Source: an uncultured Treponema sp. (GTDB taxonomy: Bacteria; Spirochaetota; Spirochaetia; Treponematales; Treponemataceae). Taken from it: 12,523 nt of DNA. The notes under the pieces are model-generated. The model searched no databases. It was not told where the DNA came from and worked only from the letters and a program-made list of their open reading frames with translations. Positions within the stretch are counted from its first letter, which is position 1. Each line of letters starts with the position of its first letter. The DNA is taken from contig CAKUWD010000073.1 of NCBI GenBank assembly GCA_934699065.1, forward strand, positions 1-12,523, in the 5' to 3' direction. Shown piece after piece: positions 1 through 8,155 of the stretch. A program made the translations under genes and the position numbers.

Positions 1-1585
1 TACGAAAGCTCTCCGCTTGCAATCATTAAAGTTCCGGCATTATAAATACCACCGCCACCTTTAGGATTTGAATATTCACTGTTTTGAACGTAATTTCTTC
101 TGATTCCATAACCTTGTGGTATGTTTGCAAGGGTATAATGGGTTGCGTCTGTATAATCGCTGTAGCCTAAGTAAACCGCTCCTTCGTTATATATACCTCC
201 GCCATATTCAGCTTGATTTGCATTTGAAATACCAGATGGAAGATTTGTATTATCAGGGTCATCTCCAATTAATGCACTGTCATAAATATAAAGTTTTGCT
301 CCTGAAGCTACATATACACCGCCACCGTATTTTGCTTCATTTTCTGTTATAATAGTTCCATTTGTAAGTTTCAAAGTTCCTGAAACAAAGTTTATTCCAC
401 CGCCATAGTAATTGGTACTTGTATCTGCAGCACCATTTTTAATTTTTAGATTTTTTATTATTACAGGAGTATCTGTTTCTATATGAAGTACTGAATCATT
501 TCCATTACCTTTCAGGCTGGCCAAAAGACCACTGCCATCATTATAACCACATAATGTAATTGAATTTGCTGCATAGTTATTTACAAGCTGCTGATTTCCT
601 GTCAACTCACCAATAATGAAAACCATATAATCAATATTTGAATCTTTCATTTTTGAAGCGGCGCCTTCTAATGTTGCAAGCGGAGAAAAATAAGTTCCAC
701 TGTTGCTGTTATTTCCACCAGCTTTTACATAGAAGGTTCGCGTCTTAAAGCTGTCTACAAGGGCTTTTGTAATTCTGCACTTTGTTACGGTAGTTGTAAC
801 ACCACCTACAGTTTCTGTTACGTCAACAAGATGAGGTGAACTGATTGTTCCGCCATTACGTACCCACTCACTGGTAGTCATATTGTCGTATACGTTAACT
901 GTCTCGCTGAAGGAATAAATAAGGTTCATTAAATTATCATAAAAGTAAAAATCTATGCTTTTTGAACCGGCAGCTACATTGTTTTCTGTGATTGTAATTG
1001 AATCACCTAAAACATCAAAAATGCCATTTTTATTTGAAGAGCGATAATTTCTGATATTACTATCCGAAAGGATTTCTATTGTAAGGCTGATAGTTCCTTT
1101 TCCACTTGTAGTCTGAACAGGCATTAATACAAAGTCATGAGAATAAACAGGTGCTTCTGCTGTAAGAACTTCGGACGCTTCCATTGTATGAGATGCAACA
1201 AGAACTGAATTATTAGAAGAATCTTTAATTCCAACTTCAATCGTATATACAACGCCAATAGAAAGATTTGAAATGCTGTAAGAATCGTGGGTATCTGGAA
1301 CAGAGCCTGCTGTTGAAGTAGAACTTCCTGCAGGAGTAGCCTGTGCATACCAGGTATAACCAGCACCTGAAGGTACGGAAGGAAAAGCTGTACGCCCAAA
1401 ATTATTTCCTATAGAAAGCTTTCCGGTTATAGTAGCATTGGTTGTTACAGGAGGAAAATACAATAACTGAGGGTCTTCTTGCAAAGAATTAAAACAGGAA
1501 ACATTCAGAAAGAGAAGACAAATCAGTAAAATGCAAAACAGCCCCCCCCCCTAGTTGAATGTATAGTGTTTGACTGTCTTTTCAT
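1..1585 (-). CDS. Poly-G phase-variable beta-helix surface lipoprotein, 3' end beyond window, frame OFF here
   Basis: The ATG at 1585 has AAAGGAG 10 nt upstream. Codons 12-15 fall in a run of ten G (1551-1542). As printed, the ATG frame stops at TGA 1525-1523 after 20 residues. The long body frame (codon starting at 1541 through the left edge, 513 full codons, no stop seen) joins the ATG only with 11 or 8 G. In the joined form residues 1-31 are a lipoprotein signal: basic start, hydrophobic core LFCILLICLLFLNV, then Ser-Cys31 (a relaxed spirochaete-type lipobox). Next come Ser/Thr-rich Fn3-like stretches, then a segment with TFYVKAGGNNSNSGT, and several turns of GGGI/VY-N-G-TL pattern (YYGGGINF, YGGGVYVASG, YGGGIYNEG, GGGGIYNAG). 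Such turns are typical of right-handed beta-helix/Pmp-like surface proteins. I infer an outer-surface, adhesin-like role; the exact function is unknown. A homopolymer sequencing error or a true pseudogene are the alternatives. Confidence 0.8.
1542..1551 (-). repeat. Homopolymeric G10 tract inside the lipoprotein start region
   Basis: Ten C on the plus strand are ten G on the coding strand, between codons ACT-A and C-TGTTTTGC. G11 (or G8) gives Arg-Gly-Gly-Gly-Leu and the full lipoprotein frame. G10 ends at TGA 1525-1523. G9 enters the third frame and meets TAA shortly after. A tract of this length is prone to slipped-strand mispairing, so it can act as an on/off switch of translation. It is also the class of sequence in which assemblies most often lose or gain a base. 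Confidence 0.9.
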
Positions 1586-1595
1586 AATAAGCAAA

Positions 1596-1627
1596 CTCCT
1601 TTCTATATTGTAACATATAGAAAGGAG
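1596..1627 (-). promoter_or_regulatory. Perfect hairpin containing the lipoprotein ribosome binding site
   Basis: CTCCTTTCTATAT and ATATAGAAAGGAG form a perfect 13-bp inverted repeat around a 6-nt loop. It starts 5 nt after the stop codon (1635-1633) of the upstream ABC gene. In the minus-strand mRNA the 3' arm is the AAAGGAG ribosome binding site of the lipoprotein, so the folded arm would mask it. There is no T-run after the stem, which argues against a plain terminator. A ribosome finishing the ABC gene would cover the 5' arm and could open the hairpin, giving translational coupling (inference). Confidence 0.65.
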
Positions 1628-1632
1628 AAATA

Positions 1633-3393
1633 CTATAAAATTCCTACCATCTTGGCATAATTGCCTTTAAGTGCAATAAGCTCATCATGATTACCACGCT
1701 CAACAATTTCTCCATGATTTACAAAGAATATAACATCTGCATTACGGATTGTTGAAAGACGGTGAGCAATAATAAAGCTTGTTCTACCCTTCAAAAGCTG
1801 CCCCAGTCCCTGCTGCAAAGCTTTTTCGGTATGAGTATCTACAGAAGAGGTTGCTTCATCAAGAATAAGAATGCGAGGGTCGCTAAGCAATACACGGGCA
1901 AAACTGATAAGCTGCTTCTGGCCCTGACTCAAGCCGCCACCATTTGCACTGAGAACAGTGTTATAACCGTCCGGAAAGGCAGAAATAAAATCATGTGCCT
2001 GTACTGCCTTTGCAGCGGCAATACATTCTTCATCACTTGCTTCAAGCCGTCCGTATCTGATGTTTTCCATTATTGTGCCGCTGAACAAAAAACTGTCCTG
2101 GAGCATAACCCCCATCTGCTTACGGATAGACTTTATCTGAAGCTCCTGAATATCAATTCCATCTATAAGAATCTTGCCCTTTTCTGCATTATAAAAGCGG
2201 CTGAGAAGATTTACGATAGTTGTTTTTCCGGCTCCAGTAGGACCAACAATCGCAACTGTCATACCAGGAGTAATCGTAAAATCAACATTCTTAAGAATAG
2301 GATTTCCCGGCTCATAAGAAAAATCAACATGATCAAACTGTACATGACCACGGATAGGCGGAAGTTCTCGAGCTCCAGGCTTATCAGTAATATCATCTTC
2401 TTCATCAAGAAGTTCAAAAATACGTTCAATATAAGCGCCTGTTGTAACCATAGAATTATAAAAGTTACCAAGATTCTGAATAGGTTGCCAGAAACGCCAG
2501 ATATAACCGGCAAAGGCAACAAGTGTACCAATTGTAACAGTTTCACCAAGCCAGTTGATTCCGGCAAGATAAACAAGAGTAACACCCAAAGTAGAAAGAA
2601 TATCTACAGAAGGCCAGATAATATTGTTGATGTTTACAGCACGAATCCAGACCTTTTTACACTTACGGCAAAGCTCATCAAAAATTCCCTGATTAACTTC
2701 TTCGCGGGCAAAGCTCTGTGTAACCTTCATGCCGTTCAGACTTTCAGAAAGATAGGCAGTAAGATTTGAACGCTTATAACTTTCCTGCTTCCAGGCTTCA
2801 TGCTGCTTTTTCTTCATCGAAAAAAGAATGATAAAGAGAACCGGAAGTACTGCCATACAAACTAACGTTAGTTTGACATCAATAGCAATCATAAAGCCTA
2901 TAATTACAATGAGGGTAAACAAATCTGAAATCAGCTGAATAATTCCATTCGAAAGCAAATCAGAAAGTGAGTTTACATAATTTACAACACGAATCAAAAT
3001 CTTTCCATGAGGTCGGCTGTCAAAATAACTGAAAGGCAGAGACTGAAGCTTTGTAAAAACATCATGACGGATATTTACAATTATTTTCTGCGCTACACGA
3101 GTCATAATCTTAAGCTTCTGAGCAAGCAGAATTCTTACAATCAGAGTTGAAAATAATAAGGCTCCGGATATAATAACTAACATCCGGTAGTTTGCGTTCG
3201 GAATTGCCTTATCAATTGCCATACGCGTAAGATAAGGACTGCAAAGAGAAATTGCAGAAGACACCAGCATAATTACACACGAAAGAATCATCCAGCCGGT
3301 ATATGGTTTTATCCATTTTGCAAGCCTCATAATAATATGCGGATTGAATTTCTGTTCTATTTCTTCATCTGTATCAAATTTATTTCTTGCCAT
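1633..3393 (-). CDS. ABC exporter half-transporter (TMD-NBD), consensus Walker B partner
   Basis: 586 aa, the usual size of a type IV (MsbA-like) half exporter. The membrane domain covers about residues 20-330, with hydrophobic spans near 33-55, 70-90, 150-195 and 255-300. The ATPase domain follows: Walker A GPTGAGKTT at 384-392, Q-loop Gln432, signature LSQGQ at 488-492 (the usual LSGGQ altered), Walker B ILILDE with catalytic Glu513, and H-loop His544. It would move a substrate outwards across the inner membrane using ATP; the substrate cannot be told from sequence (drug, lipid or peptide are all possible). It lies 70 bp downstream of a second half exporter on the same strand. The two look like the halves of one heterodimer, because each carries a defect in a different element of the same composite ATP site. 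The start is supported by GAGG 6 nt upstream. Confidence 0.93.
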   Translation of the reverse strand: MARNKFDTDEEIEQKFNPHIIMRLAKWIKPYTGWMILSCVIMLVSSAISLCSPYLTRMAIDKAIPNANYRMLVIISGALLFSTLIVRILLAQKLKIMTRVAQKIIVNIRHDVFTKLQSLPFSYFDSRPHGKILIRVVNYVNSLSDLLSNGIIQLISDLFTLIVIIGFMIAIDVKLTLVCMAVLPVLFIILFSMKKKQHEAWKQESYKRSNLTAYLSESLNGMKVTQSFAREEVNQGIFDELCRKCKKVWIRAVNINNIIWPSVDILSTLGVTLVYLAGINWLGETVTIGTLVAFAGYIWRFWQPIQNLGNFYNSMVTTGAYIERIFELLDEEDDITDKPGARELPPIRGHVQFDHVDFSYEPGNPILKNVDFTITPGMTVAIVGPTGAGKTTIVNLLSRFYNAEKGKILIDGIDIQELQIKSIRKQMGVMLQDSFLFSGTIMENIRYGRLEASDEECIAAAKAVQAHDFISAFPDGYNTVLSANGGGLSQGQKQLISFARVLLSDPRILILDEATSSVDTHTEKALQQGLGQLLKGRTSFIIAHRLSTIRNADVIFFVNHGEIVERGNHDELIALKGNYAKMVGIL

Positions 3394-3463
3394 TTTATAC
3401 CTCAGTAATTGCTAGACCTAGCCAGTAATGTCTTGTCATAGATACATTTCTGACACATGACAT

Positions 3464-5227
3464 TTATTTTCCAGTTTGTTCCTGCCAAACCTCACGATAA
3501 TAACCATCGCGAGAAATCAAATCTTCATGACTTCCTTTATCCACAATTTTTCCATCCTGGACAACAAGTATCACATCACAATTTTCAAAAGACGAAACTC
3601 TATGACTGATGATAAATGATGTATGACCTTCGCTTCGGCTCTTTATAGACTGACGGATTTTATATTCTGTATCATTATCTACAGCACTTGTAGTATCATC
3701 CAGAATCATGATTTTAGGATCAGCAAGGAAAAGTCGGGCAAGCGCAATCCTCTGCTTCTGTCCGCCGCTTAAACCAACTCCGCGCTCACCTACGATTGTG
3801 TCATAACCATCTGTGAGGTCGCCGATAAATTCCTTCACCCTGGCAAGTTCAGCCGCCGCTTCTACCTCTTCAAAGCTTGCATCAGTTTTTGCAAATGCAA
3901 TATTTCCTTCAACAGTATCGCTGAACAAAAAAGCTTCCTGCATAGTAATACCGACATTGCGTCGAAGCTCCTGAAGATTGTAATCTTTTACATTCTTGCC
4001 ATCGATTAAAACTTCACCGGAATCAGCATCATAATAACGACACATCAGATTTGCAATTGTAGACTTTCCACTTCCAGTTGGACCTAGAATTCCAACAGTT
4101 GTACCAGGCTCAATTACAAAACTCATATCTTTAATAACCGGAGTTTCATTATATGAAAAACAAACATTGCGGAACTCGACACGGCCGGCAATCTGCAGTG
4201 CGGCAAAAGCGGAACTTTCTGAGCCGGTGCTTGTAGAGATCTCAGAATTCTCCGGATTTTTAATTTTACTGTCTGCCTTCCACAGCTCATAAAGTCTGTC
4301 TGCAGAAGCAGCAAAGTTCTGAGTATTATCAACCAGCATTCCAAACATGTTGATTGGTTGAATAAATGCCCACATAAGGCCGTTAAATGTAACCAGCTGC
4401 CCAATTGTCATTTCCTTTTGAATTACAAGGTAGCCACCAAACAAAATAAGAATTACCGGAAGTATCTGACAAAGAGCATCTATCCATGGCAGAAACTTTA
4501 CACGCATGTCAGCATTGGCAACAGAAACATCCTTGTAAGCCTCGTTTTCTTTTTCAAAACGCTGTGTCTCATAATCTTCACGAACAAAAGCTTTTACAAC
4601 ACGGTTACCCTCAATGTTTTCGCCAACACGGGTATTTAAAACCGCAAACTGGTCGCGAACCTTCATGTGAGCCGGTCTGATATGAATCTTAAATTTTCTT
4701 ACAAGAAAGAGAACTGGAGGCGCAATTACCATAAAGGCAAGAGTCAGCTTCCAGTTAATTGAAGCCAGTGTGATAATTGAAAAAATATATATAAGACTGT
4801 TCTCAAGAATCTGATATAAAACCCATGCAACAAAATGGCGTACCTTATCAAGATCCGAAGTCAAAAGAGTCATTACGTTTCCAGTAGGAGCTGTATCGTA
4901 CCAGGAAAAATCAAGCTTCTGAATATGGGCATATAAATCTTCACGCATTTTCAGAATTACATTTTGTGAACAATGCTCAAAAATTACCTGATATGTATAG
5001 CGGAAAATTGATTTTCCAACAACAACACAAAGCATTATTGCTATCAATTTAAATAAAAGTTCGTGCTGTCCACCTTTTATAACTTTATCTACAATACGAC
5101 CAGTTACGACAGGATTAACCATATTCATTGCGGCTACACAAACACTTAAACAAAGTCCTGCCACCATTCCAAAACGATAACGACGGACATAGGTCCAGAC
5201 CCATGAAAAAGCACTTTTCTCTTTCAT
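3464..5227 (-). CDS. ABC exporter half-transporter (TMD-NBD), degenerate Walker B partner
   Basis: 587 aa from the ATG at 5227, which has GGAG 5 nt upstream. An in-frame ATG at 5341 would add 38 residues, but that stretch lies in the divergent promoter region, has no visible ribosome binding site and does not look like exporter sequence. The membrane domain covers about residues 10-310. A Ser-rich linker (about 323-345) precedes the ATPase domain: Walker A GPTGSGKST at 382-390, Q-loop Gln430, canonical signature LSGGQ at 486-490, and H-loop His542. Walker B is IMILDD: Asp511 replaces the catalytic Glu. This pattern is known from one half of heterodimeric exporters such as TM287/288 and BmrCD, so this gene and the next one downstream probably form one pump. 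The divergent AraC-type gene is a candidate regulator. Confidence 0.93.
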   Translation of the reverse strand: MKEKSAFSWVWTYVRRYRFGMVAGLCLSVCVAAMNMVNPVVTGRIVDKVIKGGQHELLFKLIAIMLCVVVGKSIFRYTYQVIFEHCSQNVILKMREDLYAHIQKLDFSWYDTAPTGNVMTLLTSDLDKVRHFVAWVLYQILENSLIYIFSIITLASINWKLTLAFMVIAPPVLFLVRKFKIHIRPAHMKVRDQFAVLNTRVGENIEGNRVVKAFVREDYETQRFEKENEAYKDVSVANADMRVKFLPWIDALCQILPVILILFGGYLVIQKEMTIGQLVTFNGLMWAFIQPINMFGMLVDNTQNFAASADRLYELWKADSKIKNPENSEISTSTGSESSAFAALQIAGRVEFRNVCFSYNETPVIKDMSFVIEPGTTVGILGPTGSGKSTIANLMCRYYDADSGEVLIDGKNVKDYNLQELRRNVGITMQEAFLFSDTVEGNIAFAKTDASFEEVEAAAELARVKEFIGDLTDGYDTIVGERGVGLSGGQKQRIALARLFLADPKIMILDDTTSAVDNDTEYKIRQSIKSRSEGHTSFIISHRVSSFENCDVILVVQDGKIVDKGSHEDLISRDGYYREVWQEQTGK

Positions 5228-5238
5228 TTTATCTCCAA

Positions 5239-5262
5239 TATCATTGAATATTTGCAATGATA
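5239..5262 (-). promoter_or_regulatory. Perfect 8-bp-arm dyad just upstream of the ABC exporter start
   Basis: TATCATTG and CAATGATA are perfect inverted arms separated by 8 nt. The dyad ends 3 nt before the GGAG ribosome binding site of the ABC gene starting at 5227. It could be an operator for a dimeric regulator or an mRNA hairpin next to the ribosome binding site. The divergent AraC-type gene makes an operator reading possible, although AraC-family proteins usually bind direct rather than inverted repeats. Confidence 0.4.
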
Positions 5263-5333
5263 CAAATTTTCTAAATTCTGATTTTACTCTAGCATTACTT
5301 TCAATTCCATGATATAAGAAAAGGTGTAGATAA

Positions 5334-5360
5334 TTGTACAAATCTCTATATGCCTACAAT
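5334..5360 (+). promoter_or_regulatory. Possible weak promoter of the AraC-family gene
   Basis: TTGTAC (5334-5339) and TACAAT (5355-5360) resemble -35 and -10 boxes, but the spacing is 15 nt, shorter than the usual 17. A transcript from here would have a leader of about 90 nt containing the two hairpins at 5375-5440. Weak evidence. Confidence 0.25.
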
Positions 5361-5374
5361 CGAAAATCCGTTAA

Positions 5375-5440
5375 AAAACGAGCCGCAAGGGTCGTTTTAG
5401 GATTATCGAAAGAATGGCTCAGAGGCAAGCTGTGCTTGCC
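5375..5440 (+). other. Two hairpins in the AraC leader
   Basis: The first hairpin (5375-5398) has 7-bp arms AAAACGA/TCGTTTT, a G-G mismatch, two more pairs and a GCAA (GNRA-type) tetraloop; its 3' arm ends in TTTT. The second (5424-5440) is a perfect 7-bp stem GGCAAGC/GCTTGCC with a TGT loop. It ends 3 nt before AAGGA, the ribosome binding site for the ATG at 5456. Their placement suggests a structured untranslated leader and argues that 5456 is the true start. The second hairpin lies within the extra codons that a start at 5414 would create. Confidence 0.45.
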
Positions 5441-5455
5441 GACAAGGAATTACCT

Positions 5456-6328
5456 ATGGATGACCTTTTTGAAGAAAGTGACAGCCTCAATGCACCTTTT
5501 CAGGCTTTTTCAGGTGACTGGAAATATGTGAAACCTCACTGGCATTATTTTACCGAGATGGTATATCTTGTTAGTGGAGTACTGTATGCAGAAGTAGATG
5601 GCAAACAGTTTACAATGAATCCAGGTGACATGATTATTTTCCACCCTAAACAGATTCATTCTTTTCTTGATTATCCTGTAAAAGAAGAATACTCCGAAAA
5701 ACCATTATTCTATGTCATAAAATTTGATGACATGATTCTTTCAAACACGACTCCAGGTTCTCCTAAACTTCCAAAACTTCTTGATAAGGCAAACTCTGCT
5801 ACAGAAGCAGCAAATCTTCTGACTGCCCGCGACCTGCGCTTTAATCCTGTAAAAATGTATTTTGAATACTGCATGTGGGAAACACAGCATCGGCAGTTTG
5901 GTTATGATATAAAAGTCGCTTCAATGATAAGCCTTATTGTAACTGAAGTAATCAGAATATGGCTGCGTCATGGTTTTCAGTTTTCTACAAAAACTACATT
6001 CGATCAGTTTTCTACAAAAGATTTTTCTGTACTCGAATATATAGACAAACACTCTGCAGAAAATATCAGCATTGAAGATTTAGCAAGCAAATGCGGAATG
6101 TGTTATTCAAACTTTGCAAAACAATTTAAAACCCAATTTGGAAAAACCTGTAAAGAATACATAGAATTCATACGAATCTGTAAAGCAGATACTCTCCTCC
6201 TCTATACCGATAAAACCCTGGATTATATCAGTCAGGAAACCGGTTTTACTGATGCCAGTCATTTTATCCGTACCTACAAAAAAATCAGAGGAATCACTCC
6301 AAAACAAAGACGAAACTCTCAGGTTTAA
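5456..6328 (+). CDS. AraC-family transcriptional regulator with N-terminal cupin domain
   Basis: 290 aa from the ATG at 5456, with AAGGA 7 nt upstream. An ATG at 5414 would add 14 residues, but only a poor AAAGA lies before it. The first 110 residues look like the AraC ligand-binding cupin: HWHYFTEMVYLVSGVL with its His pair and Glu, then NPGDMIIFHPKQIHSF. The last 95 residues are the double helix-turn-helix DNA-binding domain, with ISIEDLASKCGMCYSNFAKQF followed by the second motif around SQETGFTDASHFIRTYKK and the family ending GITPKQRR. Cytoplasmic DNA-binding protein; family members commonly sense sugars or related small molecules. It is divergent from the ABC exporter pair and convergent with the sugar importer, so either could be its target. 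Confidence 0.9.
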   Translation: MDDLFEESDSLNAPFQAFSGDWKYVKPHWHYFTEMVYLVSGVLYAEVDGKQFTMNPGDMIIFHPKQIHSFLDYPVKEEYSEKPLFYVIKFDDMILSNTTPGSPKLPKLLDKANSATEAANLLTARDLRFNPVKMYFEYCMWETQHRQFGYDIKVASMISLIVTEVIRIWLRHGFQFSTKTTFDQFSTKDFSVLEYIDKHSAENISIEDLASKCGMCYSNFAKQFKTQFGKTCKEYIEFIRICKADTLLLYTDKTLDYISQETGFTDASHFIRTYKKIRGITPKQRRNSQV

Positions 6329-6334
6329 CAAACC

Positions 6335-6375
6335 AAAAAAAGAGCGTGCGTTCTACAAGAGGAAAGAACGCACGC
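6335..6375 (-). terminator. Rho-independent terminator of the sugar-import operon
   Basis: The 11-bp arms GCGTGCGTTCT (6344-6354) and AGAACGCACGC (6365-6375) pair perfectly around a 10-nt loop. On the minus strand the stem is followed by TC and a run of seven T (6341-6335). On the plus strand no T-run follows, so it serves the minus-strand operon ending at 6412 rather than the AraC gene. Confidence 0.88.
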
Positions 6376-6411
6376 CCAGAATCAGTTTATAAAAATGGAG
6401 TGTCTTATAAA

Positions 6412-8115
6412 TTACTGTTTCTTATAAATTTCGTTTGTCAATGCAACAATCTTGTCAACATTAAGATTCTTACAGCTTGAAACGTATTCATTCCAATCCT
6501 TATTAACATCTTTCTGTCCTGTTACAAACTTAAGTGTCCATGCATTGATATTATCGATAAGTGGAACAGCCCAAAGGTTCAACTGTTCACGCTGATCTTC
6601 TGTTGGCTTTGCTTTTGGATCAACAGTAGCAACTGTCTTGTATTTTCCATAGCGTGCATACAAATCCTGTACTTCTGGAGTGAATGCATCTGTAGACTCT
6701 TCTGTTGAGTGACCATAGAAGTAGTTACCACCTGCATATCCCCACTTAAGACGGATATCAACATCTGTTTCAGATCCTGGAAGTCCAAGACCACCACACT
6801 TAAAGCCAGCCTTAAGCTTCTTTACTTTAGCACCGTTAGGAGCTGTACCCCATTCCCAAGTTTTTCCTTCAGGACCCCACTTACAAAGTGAGTAAGCTTC
6901 CTTAGAATAGAACATCCAGTCTACGAAACGGATAAGTTTAATGAAGTCTGCTTCACCAAGTTCTTCACGAGCTCTCTGAGAAATCATAACACCACATTCA
7001 AGACGTGAAGTTTCTGCAAGGTTCTTGTTTGTTCCAGATGGATAAGCTGTTACATAGCACTTAGCAGAATCGCCAAGAATCTTCTGAACACCAGCAATAT
7101 CGTTAGCCATCTGAGAGCGGTTTGTTGACATAATAACAGTCTTTCCGCTGTAGAACTTGTTATGAGCTACATCATCAGCCTGTGTAAATGTTTCTGGGTC
7201 AAGAAGACCATCTTTTACAAAGCTGTTTGCAACAGTAACAAGTTTCTTGAAATCTTCACTGATAGAAGATGAATAGAATTCCTTCTTCTTCCAGTCATAT
7301 TTAATACCACCGTTTGAACCTTCAATAGCCCATCCAGAAAGAACGTTGTATGAAGCACCCATCAATTTAAGAAGGTTACCACCCTGTCCCTTTCCAGATT
7401 CACCACACCAGAGGTCAGACCAGATGTAGTCAGATTCTTTACACATTCCCTGAGAAACCATGTACTTCTTTACACCAACGAGAACGTCATGCAAAGATTC
7501 CCATGTCCAGTCTTTTTCAAGTTCACGGATTTTGTATCCAGCTGCTTCAAAAATATCTTCACGAACCATGATTGTATAGTCCTGAAGAGCAGCCTGGTGC
7601 ATACCTGGGAGACGATAGAACTTTCCATCACTCTGGCGGATAGTATCAAGATCCGGTCCCATGTTGTATTTATTTACGAAAGCAGTAAAGTTAGGCATGT
7701 ACTGTGTATAATCAGATACAGCTACTACACCGCCTCCTGCAACATACTGATCCTCTGAATAAATCTTTGGAATAATATATGTAGCAGAACCAGAGTTAAT
7801 AGCAAGGTTTACTTTCTGACCATAATCACCTGAGTCATAAGAAGTAATATCAAGATGAACGTTTGTTACGTCTTCAATATCCTTGAATACACCTTCTGTC
7901 TTCCAGGTATCCTGCATAGCATACCATGATGCATCACTGAAAGAAATTGAATAAGTTACAGGACTATCAGAATGGAAAGTTTTTTCCTCACCGAAAGTGT
8001 AACCTACTGCCTCAGCAGATGCTGCTCCACCTTTTGCTGCACTTTTACCTGAACAAGCTGTAAGTAAAACTGCAGCACATGTGATTGCAACAGCAATAGT
8101 CGCAATTTTTTTCAT
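6412..8115 (-). CDS. ABC sugar importer substrate-binding lipoprotein (LplA/LipO-like)
   Basis: 567 aa. The N-terminus MKKIATIAVAITCAAVLLTAC is a clear lipoprotein signal with lipobox LTAC and lipid-attached Cys21, so the mature protein is anchored outside the inner membrane. The body fits the large (about 500-570 aa) binding proteins that travel with LplB/LplC-type permeases: an early YDSGDYGQKVNLAINSG segment, a later MISQRAREELGEADFIKLIRFVD-like helix, and many aromatic residues (YTW, WTW, WEW) suited to stacking on sugar rings. These proteins usually bind oligosaccharides; the substrate is not evident. AGGAGGA lies 8 nt before the ATG, the strongest ribosome binding site of the operon, as expected for a binding protein needed in excess. 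It is the last gene of the operon, separated from the permease by a palindromic repeat. Confidence 0.92.
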   Translation of the reverse strand: MKKIATIAVAITCAAVLLTACSGKSAAKGGAASAEAVGYTFGEEKTFHSDSPVTYSISFSDASWYAMQDTWKTEGVFKDIEDVTNVHLDITSYDSGDYGQKVNLAINSGSATYIIPKIYSEDQYVAGGGVVAVSDYTQYMPNFTAFVNKYNMGPDLDTIRQSDGKFYRLPGMHQAALQDYTIMVREDIFEAAGYKIRELEKDWTWESLHDVLVGVKKYMVSQGMCKESDYIWSDLWCGESGKGQGGNLLKLMGASYNVLSGWAIEGSNGGIKYDWKKKEFYSSSISEDFKKLVTVANSFVKDGLLDPETFTQADDVAHNKFYSGKTVIMSTNRSQMANDIAGVQKILGDSAKCYVTAYPSGTNKNLAETSRLECGVMISQRAREELGEADFIKLIRFVDWMFYSKEAYSLCKWGPEGKTWEWGTAPNGAKVKKLKAGFKCGGLGLPGSETDVDIRLKWGYAGGNYFYGHSTEESTDAFTPEVQDLYARYGKYKTVATVDPKAKPTEDQREQLNLWAVPLIDNINAWTLKFVTGQKDVNKDWNEYVSSCKNLNVDKIVALTNEIYKKQ

Positions 8116-8155
8116 AGTTTTATCCTCCTATTTTGATAAAAACTTTTTTTAGAAT

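Noticed and set aside
1124..1399. Minus-strand 91-aa open frame
   Set aside because: It is a shifted-frame reading of the lipoprotein body, low in complexity; the body frame is continuous through the same bases and gives beta-rich protein.
1762..2769. Long plus-strand open frame of 335 aa opposite the ABC gene
   Set aside because: It lies wholly within a clear ABC exporter on the other strand, its sequence is Cys/Asn/Lys-rich without any family motif, and it has no ribosome binding site.
3409..3463. Small inverted repeats (GCTAG-AC-CTAGC and TGTCA/TGACA) between the two exporter genes
   Set aside because: The arms are 5 bp with poor placement; within 70 bp of A/T-rich sequence they are likely to be chance.
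5228..5341. N-terminal extension of the exporter gene to an ATG at 5341
   Set aside because: The extra 38 residues resemble no exporter N-terminus, cover the divergent promoter region, and lack a ribosome binding site, while 5227 has GGAG 5 nt upstream.
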